Below, one piece after another: positions 11,388 to 23,885 of a stretch of 64,000 nt of DNA. Under the pieces are notes generated by a model that ran no database searches, had not been told where the DNA came from, and saw nothing but the letters and a program-made list of their open reading frames with translations. This DNA comes from Populus alba (taxonomy: Eukaryota; Streptophyta; Magnoliopsida; Malpighiales; Salicaceae): positions 12,425,965 through 12,489,964 of the forward strand of contig NC_133292.1 in NCBI RefSeq assembly GCF_005239225.2, in the 5' to 3' direction. Each line of letters opens with the position of its first letter. Within the stretch, counting starts at the first letter, position 1. The translations under genes and the position numbers were made by a program.

Positions 11388-12842
11388 AAAATGGATAGCT
11401 AACCTAACCAAAAACACAAGAGAGCTAAGACGCCTAAATCCCTTGATTCCAAGACCTTAAGCAACCAAAACCCAGATGGAATTTCAACCCAGAACTTAAA
11501 CTTTGACAAGAATGCAAGGACAACCCAACAAATAACCTGAAACGAAACCCTAAAGTCAAATCCCAAATTCAGTAACAAATAGACGAACTTAAAGCAGAAC
11601 AATGACAGCCCAAATTTAAAAATGATCAGAGTTTGATGAATGTAAAGCAAATAATCGAAGGAGGTCAGATTATGTGATCCTCAAAGAACTCAAACTAAAA
11701 GTTAATAAATAAAGATGAAGTTTTTAATGGTACCTATTGAAGGAGAGATTAAATACAAGATCTTTGAAGCAGATATTGTAAATAGTTTTGTTGGGTTGGA
11801 GAATTTCTTGTCAAATATGATCAGATCATAATCTACAAGAGGATTTGAGGTTTTTTCATGGTGAGATGGGAGCATTTTTTTTATTTTCTATTTATCATCA
11901 CTCAGTGGCTTAAGGATCTCGACGGTGGAGATTAAAGGATTAAGTGTCATAGGGTTGTAGGAACCGCATGATGTAAGGTGCTGTCGGCAAAAAGATATGG
12001 CATGTTTAGTAGTCAATGAGCCCAATACTCCCATGCAAGTTTTGGGCCAAGTTTGTCCATTTTGTTTCATTTTTGAAGAGAGGATCTCATTCAATCCTTG
12101 TTGGATTTGATCACAGGGTCAATTTGCTGTTCATATAATTAACCTCAATCAATTATTGTTGTTTTGATTTTATTTAAACAGTTATTTATTTTTTATTTAA
12201 TTTTTTTTTCATATTGACACCTTCAAGTTTGTAAACACTTTAATCGAGCAAGCTAAATCATTAAAAACTTAGTTAAATCTACTAATCAATATATTTTTTA
12301 TATTAATTTAAAACATGATTTTAATTTAAATTTATAAATTTTTTATATCAATCCACCGACTAAATCTATGAAGTCTGATGTTAACATTTATTTTTTTTTT
12401 TTTTTTAATGAAAACCTTAACCGTACGAGGATATTGGTGTAAAGAGAATGTTACAGCAAGTTAATCTCTTGCCTTGACAAGATGTTCTATCATTTTTTGT
12501 TTGGCTCCAACAACAAATTATGTGGGATTGATGCCTAGATAGCATTAGATTTTATGACAAATATTAGCATTGTTTATTGTTACATGAGTGTATTATAATT
12601 ACAATTCAAGCAAAACAAGCATTTTGGGGATGGATTCGTATGGAATATGGAAGCTTGAAAGTCGTTTTGTGCTGAGGGAATGGATTATTATTTAGATCCT
12701 ATTTTCCCTCCTTAATTTTCTCATCTTTTTCTCACCATTCTTTTCCATCTGTAGCTTTGCATAATCTTTCCTCCTCTTATTCACACCTCTCTCTCACGGA
12801 TTCTTGAACTTTCCCTCTCTGAAAATTAACAAGTCTAAAACA
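11388..12842. other. Divergent promoter region of the F-box/WD40 and hyccin genes
   Basis: About 1.45 kb separates two divergent start codons. The left third is the likely leader of the F-box gene. From 12150 to 12420 it is AT-rich with long T runs and looks like repeat debris. A pyrimidine-rich stretch just before 12843 fits a plant 5' leader. No other gene is visible. Confidence 0.5.
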
Positions 12843-13964
12843 ATGTCAGAAGATTGCTCCTCCTCTGAAGAAACAAACACCCCTACCACCTCCATATCAC
12901 AAGACACCTTCACCACAGAAACTACCACGATCACCACCTCAGCCTTCAACATCCCCCCTGAAACCCCATCATCAAGTTCCTCCTTCAACACCCATTTAGC
13001 CATTCAATCCCTTTCTTCCATTCTAACCACAGTTTCTCCCTCTCTCCTCTCTCAAGATCAAGACCCTGCCTTCTACCTCCTTCACAGCCCTGATATCTCC
13101 TCTCAAGTCTCATCACTCCTCCGTCTCCCCGACTCTGGTGCGGGCGACAACAGCCTCTGTCGCTGGTTCTATGACACGTTCCAATCCTCGGAACCCCAAC
13201 TACAGCTCGTAGTCTTACGTTTCCTTCCCATTATTGCTGGCCTTTATCTCTCTCGTGTTGCCCTAAAAAAACCCTTGGCTGGTTTTGAGGCAGTTTTGTT
13301 AGCCATTTATGCACACGAAACTACCTCACGTGCAGGCCAAGCTATGACTGTTAACGTGCCTGATTTGTCACATCCAAGTATATATCATGAATCAAAAAAG
13401 CCTGCAACGGATAATGATGCTGCAGATTTAAACCTAGCTGTGATATCTCCGAGTTTGGAGCCTCATGGGACCGTGAGATCAACAAGAAGGGCAAGAATTG
13501 TTGGGGTTGCATTAGAGTTATATTATAGTAAGATGTCTCTTATGCCTGTTCGTTCTAAGATTGATTTTTGTGAGTTTTGTAAGGTTTGGTCTGGTCAAGA
13601 CGGTGATGAGTACAAAGATGGCGAGCTTCAAGACGATAAAGAAAATGTTGAGTTTCAAGATGATCAAGGAAATGTTGGGAAGGAAAGTGTCATTAAGGAA
13701 GGGAGGATTGCTTTGCCATGGGAACTTCTGCAACCTATTTTGAGGATATTAGGGCACTGCCTTTTGGGTCCTAACAAGGATAAAGAATTGATAGGTTCGG
13801 CTTCCGCAGCATGCAGAAGTTTGTATTCAAGGTCTTTGCACGATATCAACACTCAGGCAATTTTGGCTACTAGGAGTCTTCTTAGGCTCAGTAAGATGGC
13901 CTTGGATCCAAAGAACAATGTTGATCATACTGAGATACCAGTGACTGATGTTATCTCCCTCTAA
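12843..13964 (+). CDS. Hyccin family protein (PI4K-alpha complex subunit)
   Basis: The single-exon frame gives 373 residues. A Ser/Thr-rich low-complexity N-terminus (about 1-45) precedes a helical domain with the plant hyccin pattern: LRFLPIIAGLYLSR, LLAIYAHETTSRAGQ, RIVGVALELYYSK and a C-terminal ALPWELLQPILRILGHCLL. In animals hyccin (FAM126A) joins TTC7 and EFR3 to hold phosphatidylinositol 4-kinase alpha at the plasma membrane. The Arabidopsis homologues HYC1 and HYC2 play this role with NPG and EFOP proteins. An acidic insert (about 265-290, repeated EFQDD/ELQDD) separates the conserved blocks. The start at 12843 (MSEDCSSSEE) is preferred over an in-frame ATG 39 bp upstream, which adds a basic, non-family segment. 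Its neighbour suggests the At5g21050 (HYC1) orthologue; HYC2 cannot be excluded. Confidence 0.88.
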   Translation: MSEDCSSSEETNTPTTSISQDTFTTETTTITTSAFNIPPETPSSSSSFNTHLAIQSLSSILTTVSPSLLSQDQDPAFYLLHSPDISSQVSSLLRLPDSGAGDNSLCRWFYDTFQSSEPQLQLVVLRFLPIIAGLYLSRVALKKPLAGFEAVLLAIYAHETTSRAGQAMTVNVPDLSHPSIYHESKKPATDNDAADLNLAVISPSLEPHGTVRSTRRARIVGVALELYYSKMSLMPVRSKIDFCEFCKVWSGQDGDEYKDGELQDDKENVEFQDDQGNVGKESVIKEGRIALPWELLQPILRILGHCLLGPNKDKELIGSASAACRSLYSRSLHDINTQAILATRSLLRLSKMALDPKNNVDHTEIPVTDVISL

Positions 13965-15613
13965 GATTGAGTAGTCGATCTCTTCGATCTTGCCGTTTTC
14001 TTCTTTGTTCTTCAATTTTCCATGTTCTCCGTGTGGAATATGCCTGCACCTTTAATGCTGAGTTTTGTAGAGTTTGCATTTTTTATTTCTTAAAAATTCT
14101 CTGAGATTGATTTTGCATTGTGTCGGAAGGAAGTTGCATCTCCATCTCATTATGCTACCTTTCTTTTATTCTTTTTTCTGTGCACTCTTGATTGTTCTTC
14201 TTTCTTAATTAGGCCACTAAGGCAGTGGCCTCAAGAAAGACCTTAATTTTTGGAACAAAGTGTTCAAACCAACAAGAAAGAAACTGGATTCCAGCTCTAA
14301 AAATCATTCCTTGTTTTTGCACTACAGTTTTTCATAGATTGGCTTCAGAACTTCGAGTAGACCGAGAGGAATATGAACATCTCTTAGCCCATCTTAACAG
14401 TAAAACAATCTCTCATCAGTTTAGTTCTCAGCGTTGGTGTTTTTGTTCTGCTGCAATTCTGTTTTTTTCCAATGCTGATCAAGATATTATGATATGGTTT
14501 TGATTGATTTCATGCTCCCCTGTTGATCAATCAACGTAATGGTATGATCTCATGGCACTCAATCTGCATCGAATTACCTCTGAATTTCCGAAGGAGTAGT
14601 TTAATCCAGAGTCATATGCAGGTTCTGTTTTGTACTCGGTTCTGTTTTACTCTTCTGCTAGCCCTCGTTGAACAATAAGTGTTTGAACCGATGAAAATAT
14701 GTGGGTTAATTATAGTGATCGTGAATTAGGGTCATCATCTGATAGAATCACGAAAGAATCAAGAAATGAAGCATACTTAAGTGATGGAAAAGGGTTTCTA
14801 TAACCAGCACTGATTACTTTTGACTAAGCTTAATTACATCAAGCTAATCCCTTTTTATAAATTTCATTTTTGTGTTGATTTATATGATCCGAAATCCCGA
14901 CCGGCTTGAAAAGAATCTTTACCATTGAATTAATAGGTATTTAAATGGTCTAGTTTTATGTTTTTATATAAATAAATTGATTTCGATTAGCTCGAGCCGA
15001 TTAGATTTTATAATATCAATATATTATTCAATTTAAGTTATGAAAAAGGATTACCATAACCAATATTAATAATTTAATTTGTATCAGGTTAATCTATTTT
15101 TATATATTTTATTTTTGTGTTGATTTATATAATTCAAAATTTTGACCTGTTTAAAAAGAATCTTTACCATTAACTTATTAGATCCGTTTTTATTTTTAAT
15201 CGATTTTTTTTTAATTTTTTATATAAATAAATTTATTTATAGTGAACTCAAATTAATTAAATTTTAACATATTAATATCTTATTTAATTTAATTAAAAAC
15301 TTTATCAAGTTGAGCATGGAGTGCATGGAATAATTTATCTTATGTGATGATAAGCTTATTAAACTACACATGGGTTTGCCCCAATTCAGAACATGGATGC
15401 TTAAGGCCAATTAATCCACTAAAAAATTCTACCAGGAGAAAAACAAACAAGGAAGAAAGAAAGGGAACAATGCTCTAATTTTTTTTTAAAATGAAATAAT
15501 ACAACAAATCCCACACTTTATTTTGCTGCTAGGCATACCAGATCTCATGATCGCAGCATTTAATAAATGATGAGACTAAATTAAGCTGTTACACCTGAGA
15601 AGAAAACTGAAGC
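13965..15613. other. Intergenic region, hyccin 3' flank and repeats
   Basis: The first 600-700 bp is less AT-rich and is probably hyccin 3' UTR; a 92-codon frame at 14225-14503 there shows no protein features. Two diverged tandem copies of an approximately 245-bp repeat follow (about 14790-15295). The last 300 bp leads into the 3' end of the minus-strand lipid-transfer gene. Confidence 0.5.
14790..15295. repeat. Diverged tandem repeat, about 245-bp period, two copies
   Basis: The motifs 'tttttgtgttgatttatat', 'aaaagaatctttaccatt' and 'tttatataaataaatt' each occur twice in the same order, 245 bp apart (for example 14871 and 15116). The copies differ at many positions, so the duplication is old. 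The sequence resembles non-coding LTR or MITE debris. Confidence 0.5.
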
Positions 15614-18208
15614 TCAGAACAATGTTAGGAGAAATAAAGATGCTAAGCCACCAAAGACTGCATAAGCTGAGCCAGCAATGTTTGAAGCAACACTCTTTTT
15701 ATTCTCTCCAGTTGATGGAGATGGACCTGCAACCAGTCAACTTAAAATCATTGAAGTTTAATGGAGTTACATGTTTATCTGTCCAATAAACTTTGAGCTA
15801 ATTATTTGTTGAACCCGGCCCAGACTAGAGGCTGGTTAGCCAGGTCCGGTTAGACCCGCCACGCCAGAAGGGATCATACAAAATCAAAGAACAGGAGAAA
15901 AGACATAAATATGAAAGCAAGTACCTAGAGGTGTTGAGCCTGTTGATGGACCGCTTGCGGGAGCTTGTACTGGGTATCCCACAGCTGCAAAACACAGCCC
16001 ATTGAAAAAAAAACATGAAAAAATAATAGCTAGAAATCTAAATGTCTTGGACTTTGAATTGTGAATAACTGAGATCTCATCTTTAATCGTTTTTGAAAAC
16101 ATGATTAAAATTATATTTTAAAAAAAAATTATGTTAAATATTATTTTTTTATATTTTTAAATTGTTTGATGTGTTGATTTGAAAAATAATTTTAAAATAT
16201 AAAAAAATATTATTTTAATATATTTTCAAGTTAAAAAATATTTTGAATTGCAACAATTATTATAATCCTAGACAACTCAAATGGTATTATATTATGTTCA
16301 AAAACATTCACATTCTCTAAACTCACTTGATTTAATAAGGAATCAAGAACAAACCATGTTAGAGGGTCTAAATACTCTACCAATCATTTAGATTATGTTC
16401 TAAGCATTTTAAATTAGATGAGTTCATGCATTGCATATACTATAATTATAATGAATCAATCTTCTTCATTGTTTTTATTCTCCTTCTTTTATTTGTTTCT
16501 CTCTTCTTCTTCTTTTTAATTGTAAGTGTAATTGTTAAATCCAGATCGATCCAACGGGTGGATCCAAAAAATTTAATCTCTATTAAGTTTTAATTTGAAT
16601 TAAAAAAGATATTGTTATGATAAAAATTTGTTAATCTAATTAGGTTTTTGGTAACCTATTCATCCTGATGGATTAATACTAAGTTATTTTAAAAAAATAC
16701 TATTTTAATAAAAAATAATTAACGCCTAAGTAATTCAATAATCCAGTTTCCTTTTCAAACAACTTTGAATGCAGGAAGCAATCAGGGGGATCATCTACAG
16801 GCACGTGATGGAACAGGAAATGATACATAAAAGGAGCACAATAACAGATCCAGCACGTGATTAGGTGAGGGAAAATCCACTTGAAGTAAACTATACATAG
16901 ATTTTACAGAACACAACTACCATGAATATAAGAATGAAGGATTTGCATTAAGTATAATTTTAAGGAAAATCCAATTAATTAAAGAGAAGACAAATTCCAG
17001 GCAGACGAAAAATATCTATACCTTAAAAGTCATGTAAATCTATGATTTCTTACAAGCGATTTATTTATTCATTTATTTATTTTCAAAAACACATGAATTT
17101 GATAAATAAAATTGGGTTTAATTTATTTCACCAAATCTGCAAGACACTAGCCTTGCAAGATTTTTCTTTTCTACCTAGCCCTTTTTTTCTATTTTAAGAA
17201 CTAAAAAAATGGTTTGTAGGGTCTCAAATTCTAAAAAGAAAAGAAAAGAGGAATGGCAGGTTCAAGATGCTTCCCATAATAAATGTCGAAGGCAAAATGG
17301 TGAGTATCGTGCATTAACGGTAAGTGATGGGTTTGGGTAGAGCAAAGACAAGGCACTGGAATGATTTTGTAGGTTGTTTAGTAATAAAAATTTAGAATTA
17401 AGAGATTTGTTTTTTTATTTATTTTTAAGTTTAAACCATGTAGTTATTAATATAGTAGTTACTAGAGATTTATATATATATATTAATTTTAAAACTGGTA
17501 AAATTAGTCGAGTTACGAGTTAACTAACCCAAATATTTATATTAAAAAAATAAAAAAAAACCAAGACGTTAGTAAAGCTCGTTGATAGCATTAAAGAATT
17601 GATGTGAAATTAATACAATTTTAAAAAGAAAAAAAACAGGCATGTCTCAAGGATAATGGTTAAAATAAGTTTGTTAAGGTAATTAAAATTTAATATACAA
17701 TTCGAGCTTTCAATTTCACTAATTAATGGACCTTGAGAAGGTAAATAAAACAAGAAATTAAGGATCATTCATGTATTCATTAAACAAGTAAATAAATTTA
17801 ATTACCTGAGCACAAGGTGGCTGAAGGAACTTCGATCTTGCAAATTGCAGGGAGCTTGAGAGCTCTTCCCTTGTCAAGTGAGACCCCAAACTGCTCAGCA
17901 AGATCACCACCAAGCAGCTTACACAAACATACAATGTTGCTATCTATCAGCCCGGCAAGCTCAGGACAGCAATTCTTGTCAGGGACCGTCAAGTTACTTC
18001 CTTGTGTTACATACCCCAAGCAATCAGACATGTTGAACAATGGAGTTAAACATTCATTGACTGCTGTTGGTCCGGGAGCTTCCGGACCAAGATCACCTGA
18101 AACGGGTGCAGGTGCTGCCACCGGAGCTGTGGCTCCTGACGTTTTTGCTGGAACTGTTGAGAAGATGGTTAGGGTGAGAAATATGGCGGTGATCGCTAGT
18201 TTCGACAT
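15614..18208 (-). CDS. GPI-anchored non-specific lipid-transfer protein (LTPG/xylogen-like)
   Basis: Three exons, 18208-17806, 15984-15925 and 15726-15614, join in phase to give 191 residues. Residues 1 to about 25 form a signal peptide. A short Ala/Pro-rich segment (APVAAPAP) follows, then the eight-cysteine lipid-transfer domain with its spacing: single Cys in NECL and SDCL, the NCC pair, CLC, and single Cys in AIC and LCS. Two N-glycosylation sequons (NMS, NLT) lie in the domain. A Pro/Ser/Gly-rich linker precedes a hydrophobic C-terminus (GGLASLFLLTLF) typical of a GPI-attachment signal. Such proteins sit on the outer face of the plasma membrane and bind lipids for cutin, wax or suberin deposition or for wall signalling. 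Exon 2 is only 60 bp. The first intron is about 1.8 kb and contains repeats. At2g27130 is a plausible Arabidopsis counterpart from gene order. Confidence 0.88.
16110..16270 (-). repeat. Dispersed AT-rich repeat, family A copy (in LTP intron)
   Basis: It shows the family order 'gatgtgttgatttgaaaaat', 'aatattattttaatatattt', 'tcaagttaaaaaatattttg' and ends near 'gaattgcaacaattatta'. It lies inside the first intron of the lipid-transfer gene. Confidence 0.55.
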
Positions 18209-19739
18209 TTTTCTCTCTTTATTTTCTATTCAGACACGAGCAAGTGTCGCTATGTTTTTGTCTTGTGGGGGTGGTTTTAATTTTGTGAAGGAAAGCTCGG
18301 TGTACAAGTTATCAATGGAGATAGCAACACTTGCCAGCCGAAAACAATAAATATACAACCACCATCAAAGCAAGTTGTTGTCCATGGATTCCTTCCACTT
18401 CCCACCGTCTTAGGTGCGAAAATTAACGCGTTTAGACTACCGTGGTTATAAAACCCCATTTATAAAATACTATTAAAAATAATATACTTCAGTTGATTTA
18501 AATAGTCTTAAATAATTTTGTTTTAAGATTTTTTAAAAAATAAAAAATACATCATTTAAAAATTCAAGCTAGATCTCACTCGAGTTTTGACTGGATTACA
18601 TATTAACCCTTTAAATTAACTGGTTTAACAGGACCAACATCCATCTACTTCAACGTGAAACTCGGTTCAAGATAGGTCCTATATTGGCGGGTCATGAATT
18701 TATTTGACATGTAGGTTTAATAATACTGTTTAAAAATGTAAAATATATTAAGGGAGTGTTTATTTTTACACTTCAATCCATTTTCAAGATGTTTTTTTTT
18801 TTTATTTAAAAATATCTTGCACCGCGACGTTACCAAACACAAATGTTTCACCCATTTTTAAGCAAAAGAAAGACAAAGCTTTATTTCTTTTTTGTATGTT
18901 GTGGATGAATATAGAAGTGTGAAACTACAATTAATTGACAACTGATCTGCTAAGCTGTCCAGCAAGCTTCCAAATACAATAAATGTTGTGACAAGAAAAA
19001 TAACAGAATAAAGGGAAAGAGTGATGCTACCTTTAAGGCTTGATTTTAATGCATCTCTCAACTTACTCAACTGCACTGGGCCGGTGGTCCTCTATTATTG
19101 ATAATCAGTTATTTTTAATCATGTATTTTTTTAATATATTAAAATAATATTTTTACATTTTTAAAATTTTATTTTTATTATTAATATATATTTAAAAATA
19201 TAAATAATCAATTTAAAATAAAAAAAAAAAATTTTTTTTTAAAAAAAATTATATTTGACGAAATTGAATGATGAATGAGTTTCACTTCACTTGTTGATTT
19301 AATGCATTGAATTCATAATATTTCGGCCTGTATATCTTGGTACACTCTTCAGAGTGAATAAAGTTTTTAATTTTAAGAGTATATAGTATAATGGAAAATC
19401 ATCTGACTAGGGTTTTTTTTTTTTTTTAATGGTGTAAAAAATTAATGTGGTTGTTAGTAGTCAGCAAGAGGTAGATTGGAACTGATTATTGGACAGTATC
19501 CGACGTAGGACATCAAGCAATACGGAAGGACTACGCACAGAGAATCAAGCCACGGAGTCAGGTAATCAGTAGAGCAGGATGGATTAAATTGCAGGGAGAC
19601 CAAGATTAGAAATATGATGATGATTAGGAAATGTTTTGTAAAAATCCGAGAGCCCAGTAACAATTATTTAAAATCCAATGCGAAAACAAACTTAAACCTT
19701 GAAGACTGATAAAGCACAATTTGGTAGACTGCACTTTTA

Positions 19740-19860
19740 TAAAATTTTATTTTTTAAAAAAAAACTTTAAATTATTTTTTATTTCAAAAAATATAAAAAT
19801 ATTATTTTAATATATTTTCAAGTAATAAATACTTTAAAAAGCACTTTGCATCGCTGTAAC
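19740..19860 (-). repeat. Dispersed AT-rich repeat, family A copy
   Basis: It carries 'aaaatattattttaatatat', 'ttcaagtaataaatacttta' and 'aaaagcactttgcatcgctg', the same order as other copies. It directly abuts the tandem repeat that begins at 19863. Confidence 0.55.
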
Positions 19861-19862
19861 AC

Positions 19863-20240
19863 CCCACCTCACTGACAAGATATTGTATATTTTGACCTAT
19901 GGATCTCACGAATTTGTTCTTGACAATCACAAATAACCCTAAAGCACGTCTTGCTAATTAAAGTAAATATACTCATATAAGATTATCTCTCAGGTCTTCA
20001 CTCGTTGATGTAAGATATTTAAATTCATATTTTTTAAGGAACTCGATGACCTCGTCGGCACTACCAAACAACTAATGAGTCGGACTCTAATACCAAAGTA
20101 ACATCTCACCCTACTTGTAAAATATTGCATGTTTTGGTCTATAGGCTTCACAAATTTATTTTTGGCTGCCATGAATGATCCATAAACACATCTTACTAGT
20201 TAAGATGAGTATGTTCATATAAGGTCCTTCCCCTAGTACA
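19863..20240. repeat. Diverged tandem repeat, 242-bp period (LTR/TRIM-like)
   Basis: Two related blocks begin near 19863 and 20101. Shared segments include 'aagatattgtatattttgac' versus 'aaaatattgcatgttttggt', then 'ctatggatctcacgaatttg' versus 'ctataggcttcacaaattta', and 'tactcatataag' versus 'tgttcatataag'. They may be two LTR-like ends of a short decayed element, or a tandem array. No coding potential. Confidence 0.5.
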
Positions 20241-21037
20241 ATTACAATCTCAAGCACATTCTAAAATGGTTTTTTTCAATATTTTGGGATACCATAATAT
20301 ACTCCCGTTACCCTCAACTATATAGCCGTTAAGGTTAAGTATTAATGTGTTAATCTTAAAAACTAGTGAATTAATGCACGATTCAAGATGGATTTTTAAT
20401 TTTTTTTTTAAATAAATTAATTTAACTTGGTTAGCCTGATAGGGTTAATCTATGCCTTAAAAAATAAGTTATGCAGGAGGCGTGAAGCACAAATCCTGAT
20501 GTAACATGTGATGGTCATCACACATGGACTGCCAAAATTATATCAGATAGTGTATGTCTTTCTCCTTGCTAGATTAAATTTTACACGGAATTAACTACAT
20601 GCCACAGCACTTCGCATCAAGTTGTGCCTTGATTTGATTTGTATTTTTTTTTGGACAAAATTAAAGTATAATTCTCGAGAAAAAGCAACCCTATTTCAAA
20701 AGAAATTCTAAACAATTTCATGGATTACTGTAAATTAGAGTTGGTAGAGAGCGGATAGGAGACGTGGACGAGAAGTATAAGAGAAATTTCAATGGTAGAG
20801 TAATGGAAGAAAGATGAAATACCCTTTTCGTAAACATATAATCAAAGAGTAGGAAAGCACTTTATTCGATCAACACGGCTTGGTAAACGCGAGCCATGCC
20901 ACTTGCCAACTTACTTGTTTGGGTCACACATGAATTCTCAAGTCACAAGAAAGACGACAAGTATTTCTAAAATATTGCGAATTAATGATCAGACCAGCTT
21001 GTTCATGAGAAAATTATCCTTCTTGGATAAACACCTA

Positions 21038-21039
<2 letters not shown>

Positions 21040-21099
<60 letters not shown>
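21040..21099. repeat. AT dinucleotide microsatellite
   Basis: An uninterrupted run of about 30 AT units. It forces an open frame of alternating Tyr and Ile codons that is not a gene. Confidence 0.95.
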
Positions 21100-21102
<3 letters not shown>

Positions 21103-21399
21103 GTTTGTTGATGCAGGATGTGAGTATTTTTACAAGGCACTTGGGTGGATAACTCGAGACAGTAAAAAAAATATATATTATTTTAAGATTTATTTTTTAA
21201 AAAATAATATTATTTAAAATATATTTTAAATCAACTTAAATCATGAATTAATTTACCACGTTGAAAGATTAGATTGAGTATAATAACATTAGCTTAAACA
21301 TTTCATAAAAAATAACAGATGAATATTGAAGAGGAGAAGAAATAAGAAGAAATCAATATAATAATAATAATAAAAAATAAAGTTTAATTAATCAGGTTC

Positions 21400-21535
21400 T
21401 AAGTTTTTGTTTTATAAATTATTAATTTAAATTTTATAAATTTTAGGATTATTAAAAATTTACATTATTTTTAAATTTAAAATTTATGAAATTAGTTAAA
21501 ATAAGTTTAAATATTTATATTAATAAAATAATAAT
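21400..21535 (+). repeat. LTR-like repeat fragment, family B copy
   Basis: Decayed order of 'aatttatgaaattagttaaa', then 'taagtttaaatatttatatt' and 'aataaaataataa', matching the better-preserved copies at 21990 and 53225. Confidence 0.35.
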
Positions 21536-21989
21536 ATGATGATTAATAAAGGTACAAACAGAATGTTGTCCACAGGCTTTTGCAAAGAGTGGTTGAAAAA
21601 TGTTCTCTCTTATTGGAAGTTGGAAGTTGATGGGCACGAAGAATGAGGTCAGCCATTAACATAAATTACGACACTCTATCAGCAATTATTATTACTGCTT
21701 TTTAAAATATTTTATATTTTAAAGAATATTAAAATAATATTTTTTAAATTTAGTTTTAACTTAAAATAATTTATATTTAAAAAAATATTTTAAAACACAA
21801 AAATAAATAAAAAATAAATTTGTTAAAGAGCACCCGTCACATGCTCACGTGTAGACGAGCTCTTCTCCTACTCTGCTGGCAGCAAACACCGTATAGCTGG
21901 CAATTGATGGCACGCATTTTCTTGGTTGGACCGTAGCCTTAAGATAGAGGCTTAGATATATATATATATAAAATGAGAAATAGCTTAAT

Positions 21990-22150
21990 TAATAAAATTG
22001 GTTGTTTCTTAAATTTTATCGGTTTAAATTTTATAAAATTTAGATTTATTGAAGATTTATATAGTTATTAATTTTAAAATTTATGAGATTAGTTGAGATA
22101 TGCGCAAACTAGTCTGAATATCCATATTAATAAAAAAGTAAAAAATAAAA
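21990..22150 (+). repeat. LTR-like repeat fragment, family B copy
   Basis: It contains 'aaatttatgagattagttga', 'gatatgcgcaaactagtctg' and 'aatatccatattaataaaa', which parallel 'gattagttgaggtgcgcaca' at 53.3 kb. Confidence 0.45.
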
Positions 22151-22439
22151 AAATTATAATATATTAACACTATGCCATACTCGCTTCTCACCCATAAATC
22201 CAAGCTATCTATAAGTCGGTTTTAAGCTTCATATGGTAAACTTGTTTGCTTTCTAAGAAATCGTTTTCCAGGGAAGTAATTTCTTAAGATGTAATTATTA
22301 TTTGAGTGGGTAAATTTCCACTTGCCACCAAGCCAAAGTGACTTTCTTTCTAATTTTTATATTGAAGGTGTCCGCCGCAAGACCAACAAATGAAATTGGG
22401 ATGTCTTTCAGTCATGACAGCTGTGTTTAGCGTGATGGT

Positions 22440-22575
22440 TCACCCTTATTTTTTATTAAAATTTAATTATTTTTTATATTATTTTGATATATTAATATAA
22501 AAAATATTATTTTAATATTTTAAAATAAAAAATAATTAAAAAAACAACTATTATTATAATTTTAAACACTCCCGG
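22440..22575 (-). repeat. Dispersed AT-rich repeat, family A copy
   Basis: Contains 'ttattttgatatattaatat', 'aaaatattattttaatattt' and 'aacaactattattataattt', followed by 'aaacactcccgggc', a typical higher-GC end of the family. Confidence 0.5.
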
Positions 22576-23135
22576 GCTTGGAAAGGGCAATTGTTTTTTT
22601 TTAATTACTGTTATTTATCTAACGTTTGATGGGCCACTGGCCTAAAAAATCCTTATATAAACAATAAGAAAAAAAATTATAATGGGTTAGGTTGGTACCT
22701 CGTATCTCCTGCTCCAAGAAAATGTTTGATGGGCCGATTGATTATAGATGCTCAATTAAATTCACTAATCACGAACTAATTGTAAAAAAAATTCATTCTT
22801 TGAGTGTTCGTCACAGTAAAAAATACTTTATATAATAATTAAAGAATATTATTAATCGTAGTTGTCAACTTTTTACTATGCGTTAATGGGATGTGGAGGG
22901 GGTTCAAGACGGGATTTCTTTCAGTGGATTGGATTGAAGTCTCTATCAAACACGACGTGTAGACTGGGTGACTGGGATTTGCAATATTTTTTTACTGTAC
23001 TAGTTTTCTGTAATGATTCTTTTAAGGATTCTGTTCCCCAGCAGCTGCTATTTTAATGCAGCTTGCTTACCTCAACAGGTTCACCTCACCCCAAGAAACC
23101 AAATCATCTCAAGAAAGCATCCTAAGATCACAGCA

Positions 23136-23849
23136 ATGGCAACCAATGGCAACCATTCAAGAGTGGAGAGGTAAAACATCTTCTTCTTTTTCAAAGTTGT
23201 TTAACGACCAGTTCTGGGCCAAGAGCTCGTTTCATTGGTCAATGACTGTAGTGTTTTTTTGCCTTTTGTCCTAGGTATGCAGTGGTGACTGGTGCGAACA
23301 AGGGCATTGGTCTTGAGACAGTGAGGCAGATTGCTTCTAAGGGAGTTACAGTGGTGCTAACAGCTAGAGATGAGAAGAGGGGGACGGACGCCACTTGTAT
23401 GCTACACAACATGGGTTTGAGAAATGTTGTGTTTCATCAACTTGATGTCTTGGACCCAGTTAGCATCGAGTCCTTGGCCAAGTTTATCAAGGATAGATTT
23501 GGAAGGCTTGACATCCTGGTAAGGGTTCATTTTCAAGAGCGATTATATTAATTGATCTGTCAAGAAATCTACTTGCTTTATACTTTAGTTAGGGTTCTTG
23601 ATAACCACTGCGATGCAAATCTGTAGCTGTCTTTCTGTTGTCTGCGCTGACGGTACCAACTGCTGGGTAGCTTTTAATTCTTGTCTGTTTAGGCATTTGA
23701 TAGGATTATGTTGCATGATGAATTTGGATTTGTCCTACTGGTGTTTCTTCCAAGTATTTTGGTGAGCTCTGGGAGCTCACTTTTAAGTCCAGCAATGGAT
23801 GGTATGGTTTAGCATCCACAGAAGAAGAAGAAGAAGAAGAAGAAGAAGA

Positions 23850-23885
<36 letters not shown>

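Larger units (their letters stand above)
18209..23135. other. Intergenic region rich in repeats
   Basis: About 4.9 kb between the lipid-transfer gene and the dehydrogenase. It contains a dispersed repeat with 'ggcgggtcatgaattt' (about 18540-18740), two family A copies, a diverged tandem repeat (19863-20240), a long AT microsatellite (21040-21099) and two family B fragments. Open frames are short and have no family features. The final few hundred bases are the likely dehydrogenase promoter and leader. Confidence 0.5.

Noticed and set aside
14225..14503. 92-codon frame downstream of hyccin
   Set aside because: No domain or signal; it lies in the likely 3' UTR and flank.
17817..18350. 177-codon plus-strand frame
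   Set aside because: It is antisense to the first exon of the lipid-transfer protein and has no family features.
20903..21217. 104-codon frame with repeated Tyr-Ile
   Set aside because: Created by the AT microsatellite.
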